Of a DNA stretch of 26,633 nt, positions 17,601 to 23,977 are shown one piece after another (positions within the stretch are counted from its first letter, which is position 1; every line of letters starts with the position of its first letter). A program made the position numbers and the translations under genes. The DNA lies in assembly GCA_003164655.1 (NCBI GenBank), contig PLTW01000171.1:1621-28253 (forward strand), written 5' to 3'. This stretch comes from Actinomycetota bacterium. Its GTDB lineage: Bacteria > Actinomycetota > Thermoleophilia > UBA2241. The notes under the pieces were generated by a model. The model was not told where the DNA came from. It did not search any database and saw nothing but the letters and a program-made list of their open reading frames with translations.

Positions 17601-18728
17601 CTACTTGCCCTTGCCCGGCCCGAGACAGGTGACGGCCGCCAGGTAGTACTCCGTCTGTGTCGGCTTCACGACCGTCCAGGTCGCGCCGCCGTTGATCGTG
17701 GCCAGCAGGGCGCGGTGGCCAAGCAGGATCCAGCCGTGTGAGGCGTCGCTGAAGGCCACCCCCACGAGAGGTTCCCGCTGATCGGTGTGCTGTGCCACCC
17801 AGGTCGCGCCCCCGTCGCTGGTCGCGATGATCGTCCCGTTAACTCCCACCGCCCAGCCGTGCCGCGGGTCGGGGAAGGCGACGTCGTCGAGAGGCTGGAG
17901 GCTCACCGACTGTTCCGTCTGCCAGTGCGTGCTGCCGTCGCGGGTCGAGACGACGAACCCCGGCGAGTCGATGAAGCCCATCTTCTGCTTGGAGCCGACG
18001 ACCCAGCAGCGGCGAGGGCCACTGCTGGCGAGCCGGCTGAGCCGGGCGGTCTTCGTCGAGTAGCTGAGGCGCCAGTGTGCCCCGCCGTCGGCGGTCGAGA
18101 AGACGATGCCCCCCGTCCGATCCGGGTTCCCGCCGAGAGCCCAACCGTGACGCGAGTCGCCGAAGGCGACGTCGTAGATCTGGACGTGGCCGGGGATGGT
18201 CTGCCGCCGCCAGGTCGTGCCGCCGTCGGTGGTGGCCAGCACGAGTGCCGAGTGCGCCCGGTACCCGACAGCCCAGGCATGCCGCGCGTCTGTCGCGGCG
18301 ATGGCGAGCAGCGTACCGGGGAGCCCTGTGTGCTGCCAGCTCCACGTCGCGCCGCCGTCGGCCGTGGCCAGTATCTCTTCCGGCCGACTTCCGAAGCTTC
18401 GCTCTATCGCCCAGCCGTCGGCGACGTCACCGAATGCCACACCCCAGAGCGCCGCCTCGTAGTCGTTCGTGAGCTCACCCCGGTGAGCCAGCTTCCAGGT
18501 CGCACCGCCGTCCGCGCTGCCGACCACGACATCGGGAAGTCCGACCACCCAGACGTGTGCCCCTGGCCTCGCCGGCACGGGAGGACCGGGGGTGATCGCG
18601 GCCAACGGACCGGCCTGGTGATGACTGCAGCCGACGAGAAGCGCCAGGGCCGTGAAGGCCAGCACGACGGCGCCGGCCGCGTAGGCCACGCCCAGCGCGA
18701 TCCGTCTGCATCTGCGTGCCGTGGCCAT
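17601..18728 (-). CDS. Secreted BNR/YCF48-like beta-propeller lipoprotein
   Basis: 375 aa. A basic N-terminus (MATARRCRRIALG), a hydrophobic stretch and the lipobox LLVGC with Cys34 indicate a lipid-anchored exported protein. The body carries seven Asp-box/BNR-type repeats, each with a S/T-x-D-G-G-x-x-W-like strand: SADGGATW, TADGGATW, TTDGGTTW, TADGGAHW, TRDGSTHW, TSDGGATW, TINGGATW. These alternate with HGWAVG-like strands, predicting a seven-bladed propeller. Homology is to the WD40-like sialidase/YCF48 fold, but this gives no catalytic function; ligand binding or surface-complex scaffolding is possible. ATG 18728 has GGGAGG at an 8-nt gap; a longer in-frame start exists but would bury the signal peptide. 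It follows a membrane-protein gene on the same strand by 183 nt. Confidence 0.85.
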   Translation of the reverse strand: MATARRCRRIALGVAYAAGAVVLAFTALALLVGCSHHQAGPLAAITPGPPVPARPGAHVWVVGLPDVVVGSADGGATWKLAHRGELTNDYEAALWGVAFGDVADGWAIERSFGSRPEEILATADGGATWSWQHTGLPGTLLAIAATDARHAWAVGYRAHSALVLATTDGGTTWRRQTIPGHVQIYDVAFGDSRHGWALGGNPDRTGGIVFSTADGGAHWRLSYSTKTARLSRLASSGPRRCWVVGSKQKMGFIDSPGFVVSTRDGSTHWQTEQSVSLQPLDDVAFPDPRHGWAVGVNGTIIATSDGGATWVAQHTDQREPLVGVAFSDASHGWILLGHRALLATINGGATWTVVKPTQTEYYLAAVTCLGPGKGK

Positions 18729-18845
18729 TCGCGTGACCTCCCGGTCGGTCTCCGGGTCGCGTGCCGAGGTCGAATCGCCTCGTACCATCGGCACAGCGAC
18801 TATGCGGCTCAAGCGTCTGGGGGTTGCGCCTCGCGCGCCTCCGGA

Positions 18846-18863
18846 CCCGCCGCAGCCGGCGGG
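18846..18863 (-). terminator. Hairpin between two minus-strand genes
   Basis: A 7-bp perfect stem CCCGCCG/CGGCGGG with a 4-nt loop, about 49 nt past the stop of the membrane-protein gene and before the lipoprotein gene. No T-tract. It may separate the two transcripts. The rest of the 183-nt gap shows no clear promoter. Confidence 0.35.
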
Positions 18864-18911
18864 AGCAGCGGCTCGGCCAAGATAGGTGTTCGACCGCTCC
18901 GGTTTGCCGGC

Positions 18912-19424
18912 CTACTCGGCGGCGGAGGTCACCTCGGGCGCGCCTTGGGGGCGCAGCGCGGCGATCCAGAAGATGCGGTCGGCGATGGCCAGGCCCGTGC
19001 CCACGGCGATGTAGAGCGTGGAGAGTCCGGCGCGGCCCCAGGCATAGTCGACGAGCGCCGAATGGCGCAGCATCATGCCGCCGCCCATCATGACGATGAC
19101 GAACAGCCACGACGTCGGCGCAAAGAAGCCGAAGTAGCAGGCGTGCCCGCGCCTCTGGATGCGGGCGACGGCCTTGTCGGCGTACCGGATGAGGATGAAG
19201 CGCGCCTTGATGGCGCCGATCACGATCGCCACGATGGCGATGGGCACAATCCAGAAGCTGAAGCGAAAGCCGGGCCCCGGCGCCTCGATAAACATCACGC
19301 CGCGCACGAGCAGGAAGCTCACGCCCAAAAGCCAGAGCAGCGCCGCCGAGAACATCTGGACGCGCACGCCCGTACGAGGCGTGAACCGGTCCCACCAGGG
19401 GCGCGTTGCTTTTGCCATGCTCAT
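18912..19424 (-). CDS. Four-helix integral membrane protein (hypothetical)
   Basis: 170 aa, no function recognised. Four predicted transmembrane helices: about residues 24-42 (MFSAALLWLLGVSFLLVRG), 56-73 (FSFWIVPIAIVAIVIGAI), 103-117 (WLFVIVMMGGGMMLR) and 133-155 (LSTLYIAVGTGLAIADRIFW). A basic loop (KARFILIRYADKAVARIQRRG) lies between helices 2 and 3 and is probably cytoplasmic. ATG 19424 has AAGGG at a 7-nt gap, and an extended -10 box is found about 70 nt upstream, so I reject a longer in-frame extension to 19628. Similar small proteins with the R-x-x-R-I-x-R-R-G loop and GFF segment are known to me only as hypotheticals. Confidence 0.75.
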   Translation of the reverse strand: MSMAKATRPWWDRFTPRTGVRVQMFSAALLWLLGVSFLLVRGVMFIEAPGPGFRFSFWIVPIAIVAIVIGAIKARFILIRYADKAVARIQRRGHACYFGFFAPTSWLFVIVMMGGGMMLRHSALVDYAWGRAGLSTLYIAVGTGLAIADRIFWIAALRPQGAPEVTSAAE

Positions 19425-19494
19425 GGGTCGCCCTTCAGCACGTTGCCCGCCGCACCGGCGGCGAAGCCCTCCGACGAACCTTCCGACGACACGC

Positions 19495-19503
19495 AGGATA
19501 CCA
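19495..19503 (-). promoter_or_regulatory. Extended -10 promoter of the four-helix protein gene
   Basis: Minus strand TGG-TATCCT, 70 nt upstream of ATG 19424. It matches the TGG-TAnnCT form found before accC and the QueG-like gene. The remainder of the 303-nt gap (19425-19727) shows no other gene; a plus-strand CATGAT/CACTAT region at 19654-19666 could hold the promoter of the next gene. Confidence 0.45.
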
Positions 19504-19727
19504 GCATGGGCAACGGTGTGGGGCGCGAGTTCTCGGTGCTGTGCGGGGTGACGGCAGCCGGTGATCGCACCCGTCTGCTTGTCGTGGCGCAATCCCCGGC
19601 CTCGGCGGCCGCCCACGGGGCGGCGCACGAGTTTGAAGCCAAGTTGTGTGGGTCATGATGCACTATTGCTACCCCGGCGTGCGGCTCAGGTTCGGAGCGG
19701 CGCTTCCACCACAGAAGAGAGGCGACA

Positions 19728-20042
19728 ATGACCTCACTCATCGTGCAACACACGGTAAAGGACTACGACACCTGGAGGCTCGTCTTCGACGAGCACGAGA
19801 CCGTGCGCACGCGCCACGGCGCTACCGGTCACGAGCTCTACCGGAGCCTCAACGACCCCAACGAAATCACGATCGTGAACCGGTTCCCGTCCAGGGAGCA
19901 GGCCGAGGCGTTCGCGTCCGACCCGTCGCTCAAAGAGGCGATGGAGCGCGGCGGGGTCACGAGTGCACCGCGCGTGACCTTCGCCGGGGAGCCCGAGGTC
20001 GCCGACTACCGGCAGAGCGAGCGCCAGACTAGAGCCGCGTAG
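19728..20042 (+). CDS. ABM-fold (dimeric alpha/beta barrel) protein
   Basis: 104 aa, starting MTSLIVQHTVKDYDTWRLVF, with DEHETVRTRHGATGHELYRS and EITIVNRFPSREQAEAFASD. This is the pattern of small dimeric ferredoxin-like barrel proteins of the antibiotic biosynthesis monooxygenase superfamily, often named cyclases in annotation. Enzymatic activity cannot be inferred; many are stress or cofactor-linked. ATG 19728 has AGAGAGG at a 5-nt gap. Single gene with a strong 25-bp hairpin just downstream, convergent with cinA. Confidence 0.8.
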   Translation: MTSLIVQHTVKDYDTWRLVFDEHETVRTRHGATGHELYRSLNDPNEITIVNRFPSREQAEAFASDPSLKEAMERGGVTSAPRVTFAGEPEVADYRQSERQTRAA

Positions 20043-20055
20043 AACAAGCCTGCGC

Positions 20056-20109
20056 CCGCGGGCGGGCCGGCGGCGGCCGTTCTGACGGCCGCCGCCGGCC
20101 CGCCCGCGG
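20056..20109. terminator. 25-bp perfect hairpin between convergent genes
   Basis: 20056-20080 is the exact reverse complement of 20085-20109, with the 4-nt loop TCTG. It fills nearly the whole 70-nt gap between the ABM gene stop and the cinA stop, so it serves both directions. It is all G/C apart from one A-T pair next to the loop and has no T-tract on either side. Confidence 0.75.
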
Positions 20110-20112
20110 CGC

Positions 20113-20961
20113 TCAGACAGACGGCGCTTCGAGACGCACCCCGTACCCTGCCGCCGCGATCTTGTCGAGCAGATCGTCGGCCGGCGGCCGCAGCAGGGCG
20201 TCGACAGCCGCCCGGCCGCCGCCGCGCGCCGACAGCGTGATGCGCAGGGTCACCGCCGGCCCCATCTGCTTGGCGCGCGACTTCACGTAGACCTCGGGGT
20301 GGGCGTGCTCGACCTCGCCGAGGATGTCGGCGATCGCCGACTCGTCCTGCAGATCGACGACCAGCGTGCGTTCCTCGTAGTGAGCGGCGGCGAAGATGCG
20401 TTCGAAGAGCGGCCCGAGCGACTGCTCGACAATGGCGACGAGCTCCTCGGGCACGCCGGGCAGCGAGACGAAGGTGGTGGTGTCGCGCTCCAAGACGACT
20501 CCAGGCGCGCCGCCCACCGGGTTGCGCACGGGCGCGGCGCCCCGCGGCAGATGGGCCATCTTGAGGCGGGCCTCGTTCATCTCGGCGAACGGCACCAGGC
20601 CGGCGGCGGCAAAGCCGGCGTAGGCTTCGCGCACGAGGCGCTCGGCCGCGGGGTGCAGCTCGACCGGTACGCCAAGGCCGAGCGCCACTCCGGCGAGGGT
20701 CATGTCGTCGGCGGTGGGGCCGAGGCCGCCGACGGTAAAGACGAGGTCGGGGGCGCGGCGCAGCGCGCCGCGCACCTCGGCGGCGATCGCCGCGAGGTCG
20801 TCGCGCACCAGAACGGCGCGCGTCACGGTGCCGCCCAGCGCCGTCACCGTGCGGCACAGCCAGTGGGAGTTGGAGTCGAGCACGTCGCCCAGCAGAACCT
20901 CGTTGCCGGCCGCGACGATCTCGACCGTCGGCGTGGACAGGCCGATCGCGGCGGGGCTCAT
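20113..20961 (-). CDS. CinA-like molybdopterin-binding domain protein
   Basis: 282 aa. MoCF/MogA-fold domain of CinA: VEIVAAGNEVLLGDVLDSNS (the GTELLLG element), FTVGGLGPTADDMT, FVSLPGVPEELVAIVE. This domain hydrolyses dinucleotides such as ADP-ribose in characterised CinA proteins. The C-terminal nicotinamide-nucleotide amidase (PncC) domain is absent; instead there is a short alpha/beta tail (YVKSRAKQMGPAVTLRITLS) like the KH-like part of CinA. ATG 20961 has GCGAGGG upstream. An in-frame ATG at 21066 with GGGAGAG and a nearby -10 box would add 35 low-complexity residues; I cannot exclude it. Divergent from the amidotransferase gene. Confidence 0.85.
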   Translation of the reverse strand: MSPAAIGLSTPTVEIVAAGNEVLLGDVLDSNSHWLCRTVTALGGTVTRAVLVRDDLAAIAAEVRGALRRAPDLVFTVGGLGPTADDMTLAGVALGLGVPVELHPAAERLVREAYAGFAAAGLVPFAEMNEARLKMAHLPRGAAPVRNPVGGAPGVVLERDTTTFVSLPGVPEELVAIVEQSLGPLFERIFAAAHYEERTLVVDLQDESAIADILGEVEHAHPEVYVKSRAKQMGPAVTLRITLSARGGGRAAVDALLRPPADDLLDKIAAAGYGVRLEAPSV

Positions 20962-21083
20962 CGGGCCCTCGCGGCGCGGCGCTTGGCGGGGAAGGTCATG
21001 GGCGCTCCTGCGGCTCGAGTCGGTCGACGCCCCACGGTCGCCGGTCGTGGGCTGCCGGGCGAGCATCGGCTCTCCCTGGGGCG

Positions 21084-21090
21084 TATCGTA
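21084..21090. promoter_or_regulatory. Overlapping divergent -10 boxes (cinA / amidotransferase)
   Basis: The heptamer TATCGTA reads TATCGT on the plus strand, 9 nt before ATG 21099, and TACGAT on the minus strand, preceded by TG. One symmetric element could therefore start both genes. On the plus side the message would be leaderless or almost so; no Shine-Dalgarno site precedes ATG 21099. Confidence 0.4.
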
Positions 21091-21098
21091 CACGAGTC

Positions 21099-21809
21099 AT
21101 GCGAGCCATCCTCATTCTGCAGCACGACGCCCAGAGGCCGCCGGCGCTGATCGGAGAGTACCTGCGCGACGCCCGGTTCGAGCTCGACGTGCGCCGGCTC
21201 GACCTTGGCCAGCCGCTGCCCGACTCCGGCGAGCTGACCGGCTTTGCGGCGCTCGTCACCCTCGGCGGGGCGCTGAACGTCGACGACCGGGGAGGTCATG
21301 ATTTCCTCGCCGACGAGCGCGAGCTGCTGAAGGCGGCGCTGACTCGCGAGGTGCCGACGCTGAGCGTGGGGCTGGGCGCGCAGCAGCTCGTCCTGGCGGC
21401 CGGCGGCGACGTCTACGCGCGCGCCGGCCTGCGCCTGGGCTGGGATCCGATCGAGTTCTCGGCGCGCGACGGATTCGTCGGCGACATTCATCCCCGGCCG
21501 CTCGTCTTTTCGTGGCGGTCTCACACCTGCCGTTTGCCCGACGACGCGCTGCTGCTGGCCGACACCGAGGCCGAGCCCCAGATCTTTCGCTGCGGCGACG
21601 TGGCCTGGGGCGTGCAGTTCCACCCCGAGATCGACAGGCGCCTGCTGGACGGCTGGCTCGACGGGGGGGCCGGGCTGATCGAGCGCACGTACCCCGGAGG
21701 TCTGAAGGCGCTGCGCAAGATGAGCCGCCGCGAGCTGCTGCGTTCGGCCATGCTCTGCGGGCAGCTCATGGCCAACTTTCTGGCCGCGGGGAAGGTGCGC
21801 GAGCGTTAG
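21099..21809 (+). CDS. Class I glutamine amidotransferase-like protein lacking the catalytic Cys
   Basis: 236 aa, alpha/beta class I (GATase1) fold resembling stand-alone GMP-synthase-like amidotransferases. VTLGGALNVDD and FADERELL-type segments are present, and the His-Glu pair is kept in VQFHPE (His175, Glu177). The nucleophile elbow, normally G-[IV]-C-[LF]-G-x-Q, reads S-V-G-L-G-A-Q: residue 91 is encoded by GGG, so the catalytic Cys is Gly. Glutamine hydrolysis by the usual route should be impossible; it may be a binding or regulatory pseudoenzyme, or use another chemistry. The frame is otherwise intact and full length, so this is not simple decay. Divergent from cinA with a shared promoter region. 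Confidence 0.85.
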   Translation: MRAILILQHDAQRPPALIGEYLRDARFELDVRRLDLGQPLPDSGELTGFAALVTLGGALNVDDRGGHDFLADERELLKAALTREVPTLSVGLGAQQLVLAAGGDVYARAGLRLGWDPIEFSARDGFVGDIHPRPLVFSWRSHTCRLPDDALLLADTEAEPQIFRCGDVAWGVQFHPEIDRRLLDGWLDGGAGLIERTYPGGLKALRKMSRRELLRSAMLCGQLMANFLAAGKVRER

Positions 21810-21857
21810 GGGGGACTTCGCCCGGGCCGTGGGCGCCCGAAGTCGCCTGAAAAACGG

Positions 21858-21883
21858 CAGCCCCAGAGGGGGGTCTGGGGCTG
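21858..21883. terminator. Hairpin after the amidotransferase gene
   Basis: A 10-bp perfect stem CAGCCCCAGA/TCTGGGGCTG with loop G6, 48 nt after the stop. On the plus strand no T-tract follows; on the minus strand CCGTTTTT follows. It probably ends the amidotransferase transcript. Downstream, two GGTACC copies at 21901-21906 and 21913-21918 form a further short repeat. Confidence 0.6.
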
Positions 21884-21951
21884 TGAAAGGAGCCATGGGT
21901 GGTACCTGGGGGGGTACCGTGCGACCCGGACGTACCGCGGTTGGGAAGGCC

Positions 21952-21979
21952 TTGTCCACAGTCGCAAAGGCAGTATTAC
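21952..21979 (+). promoter_or_regulatory. Candidate promoter of the M48 protease gene
   Basis: TTGTCC at 21952, a 16-nt spacer and TATTAC at 21974, about 110 nt upstream of the likely start. It sits in an AT-richer patch of the 278-nt gap. Confidence 0.45.
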
Positions 21980-22087
21980 CACGGTTTCCTGAGTGTAAAC
22001 CCCGAGCCCGTTGCGTTCGCTACCGACGAATTGCGCTTAAAGACGCGGCCGCGCCTGCCGACAATGAGTGGCGGGAGAGTGGTGCAG

Positions 22088-23863
22088 GTGACCAAGACGA
22101 TGTTCCAGGTCGAAAGCGAGGCCCGCTGGCGCATGTGGGCGCTGTTCGGCCTGCTGCTGTTCATGGTGACCGTATGCCTGTCGGTCTGTGTCTGGGTCGT
22201 CGTGGCGGGCATCGAGCTCGTCCTCGACGCCCGCAGCTCGTCTCTCGAGTCTTCCGGTCACTTTCTGAGCTTCTCGCTCAGCCTGCCCGGCGTGGGGTCG
22301 GTCGTGCTCGGTTCCATGGCGGTCGCGGTGGGCTACTGGTACGTGTCTCGCATCGGCGCCCGCGACCACCTGGTGCGTGTCATGCACGCCCAGCAGCTCG
22401 ATCCCGCCGATCGTTACCACCAGCGCCTCGCCGACATCGTCGAAGAGATGCGTATTGCCACCGGCGGTCCGCCGATCCGCTGCCTCACCGTGCCGACGGT
22501 CGGGATGAATGCCTTTGCCTTCAGCGACCTGCACGGTGGGGCCTGCATCGGAGTGACCGAAGGCGCGCTGTCACGCCTTTCGCGTGCGCAGCTCGAGGCG
22601 GTGGTCGCCCACGAGTTCGGGCACGTCCTGTCGGGCGACTATGTCACGGCCACTACCGCCTGCCTGCTGTTCGGTGTGTACACGTCGCTGGGCGACAGCC
22701 TCGGCGGCGCCGTCGAGACGGGCGTGGACACACGTGTCAACGCCTTGCTGCTGGCCATACCGTTGTGGGTGCTGCTCGGGCTGCTGCAGGTCGCGTCGGC
22801 GGTGGTGAACAGCGCCATCTCCCGCCAGGGCGAGTGGGCCGCCGACCTCGCCGCAGCGCGCTACACGCGCGATCCGCTGAGCCTCGCCCAGGCGCTGCAG
22901 ATGATGGTCCGCCATCCGGGCGGCAGCGGCTACATTCCCGACGGGCTGTCGGCGCTGTGCATCAGACCGACCGACCTGAACGCCACTACGGTGGTCGCGC
23001 GCGCCATGGCCACGCATCCGCCGGTCAACGACCGCATCGTCGCGCTGCTCAACATCGCCCACGTCAGCTGGGGCGCGTTCCAGGAACAGTGCGCGGCGGC
23101 CGAGGCGGCCTGCGATCAGCGCGAACACGTGACCCAGGCGCCCGGCGTGGCGGGCGCCACGCCGGGCGCCGAACGGCTGGCGCAGATGGTAGCAGCGCCG
23201 CTCATGGCCGCTGCGCCGGTCGCCGCTGCGCCGGTGGTCACGGCGGCCCATGCCGCTCCGGTCGCCGCTGCCTCTATCGCTCCGGCGGCCGCCCCGGTTG
23301 CCGCCGCTCCTGCCATCCAGGCGGTCGCTCCGGCTCCTGCCGCCGTCGCTGTCGTGGTCGCCGCTTCGGTTCTCGCGGCGGCTCCCGCTGCCGCCGCGTC
23401 GCCGCAGTCGGGCACGCCGCCGGCCGCGGCGTCTTCGTTGCGCTTCCACGAGCCGGTGGAGCAGGCTGTGGCATGTCCCGATTGCCACGCCGCGCTCGAA
23501 CGCTGCGACTACGAAGGTACTGAGGTGTTCGCCTGCCGCACATGTGCCGGACGGCTCGCGACGACGCCGCAGGTGCAGCGCATCCTGACCCGGCGCGAGA
23601 TGCGCTTCGACGACCGCCAGCAGGCGCTGGCCGACTACGTCGTCGAGCACGGCGACGAACTGCGCCGCAACTTCGTCCGCAATCGCACGGCCTCGGCGGC
23701 GACGCTCATCTTCTGTCCGCGCTGCGGCCGCACGATGATGCGCCGTCACTTCAGCTACGACGTGGCTGTCGAGGTCGACTACTGCATGGTCTGCGACCTC
23801 TACTGGTTCCAGAAGGACGAGCTCGAGGTGTTGCAGGTGATCACGGAGCGGCAGGCGCAGTAG
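22088..23863 (+). CDS. M48-family membrane metalloprotease with C-terminal zinc ribbons
   Basis: About 591 aa. Two N-terminal membrane helices (about residues 17-43 and 66-84) precede an HtpX-like M48 zinc protease domain: HEFGH at 175-179, third ligand Glu249 in QGEWAAD, and two hydrophobic helices between them. An Ala/Pro/Val-rich low-complexity linker spans about residues 372-447 (repeats like PVAAAPV). The C-terminus has two zinc-ribbon units of the zf-TFIIB type: CPDCHAAL...CRTC and CPRCGRTM...CMVCDLYWF-KDELE. HtpX itself (about 290 aa) degrades damaged membrane proteins; the ribbons and linker are extra. GTG 22088 follows GGGAGAG by 8 nt; ATG 22064 and GTG 22079 are in-frame alternatives. 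Followed 114 nt later by the lipid operon. Confidence 0.88.
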   Translation: MTKTMFQVESEARWRMWALFGLLLFMVTVCLSVCVWVVVAGIELVLDARSSSLESSGHFLSFSLSLPGVGSVVLGSMAVAVGYWYVSRIGARDHLVRVMHAQQLDPADRYHQRLADIVEEMRIATGGPPIRCLTVPTVGMNAFAFSDLHGGACIGVTEGALSRLSRAQLEAVVAHEFGHVLSGDYVTATTACLLFGVYTSLGDSLGGAVETGVDTRVNALLLAIPLWVLLGLLQVASAVVNSAISRQGEWAADLAAARYTRDPLSLAQALQMMVRHPGGSGYIPDGLSALCIRPTDLNATTVVARAMATHPPVNDRIVALLNIAHVSWGAFQEQCAAAEAACDQREHVTQAPGVAGATPGAERLAQMVAAPLMAAAPVAAAPVVTAAHAAPVAAASIAPAAAPVAAAPAIQAVAPAPAAVAVVVAASVLAAAPAAAASPQSGTPPAAASSLRFHEPVEQAVACPDCHAALERCDYEGTEVFACRTCAGRLATTPQVQRILTRREMRFDDRQQALADYVVEHGDELRRNFVRNRTASAATLIFCPRCGRTMMRRHFSYDVAVEVDYCMVCDLYWFQKDELEVLQVITERQAQ

Positions 23864-23964
23864 GGCGGCACTTCCGAACGCGCGCGGGCGCCGCCGCGGT
23901 CGCGGGCCTTGGGCGCTGACGCAGCGTACCGTGCTCCAGCGGTGCGGTCCGCCGATCGGACCGG

Positions 23965-23970
23965 TAGAAT
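23965..23970 (+). promoter_or_regulatory. -10 box for a leaderless GT4 operon transcript
   Basis: TAGAAT ends exactly 7 nt before ATG 23978, with no Shine-Dalgarno site, the classic layout for leaderless actinobacterial mRNA. This favours ATG 23978 over the in-frame ATG 23969, which lies inside the box. Confidence 0.6.
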
Positions 23971-23977
23971 GGCCGCC

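Noticed and set aside
21895..23523. Frame starting at ATG 21895 with a good AAAGGAG site, open for more than 500 codons
   Set aside because: It overlaps the M48 protease in another frame and reads as Arg/Gly-rich low-information sequence. The ATG follows a hairpin closely, but no coding character is seen before the protease starts. A short leader peptide cannot be fully excluded.
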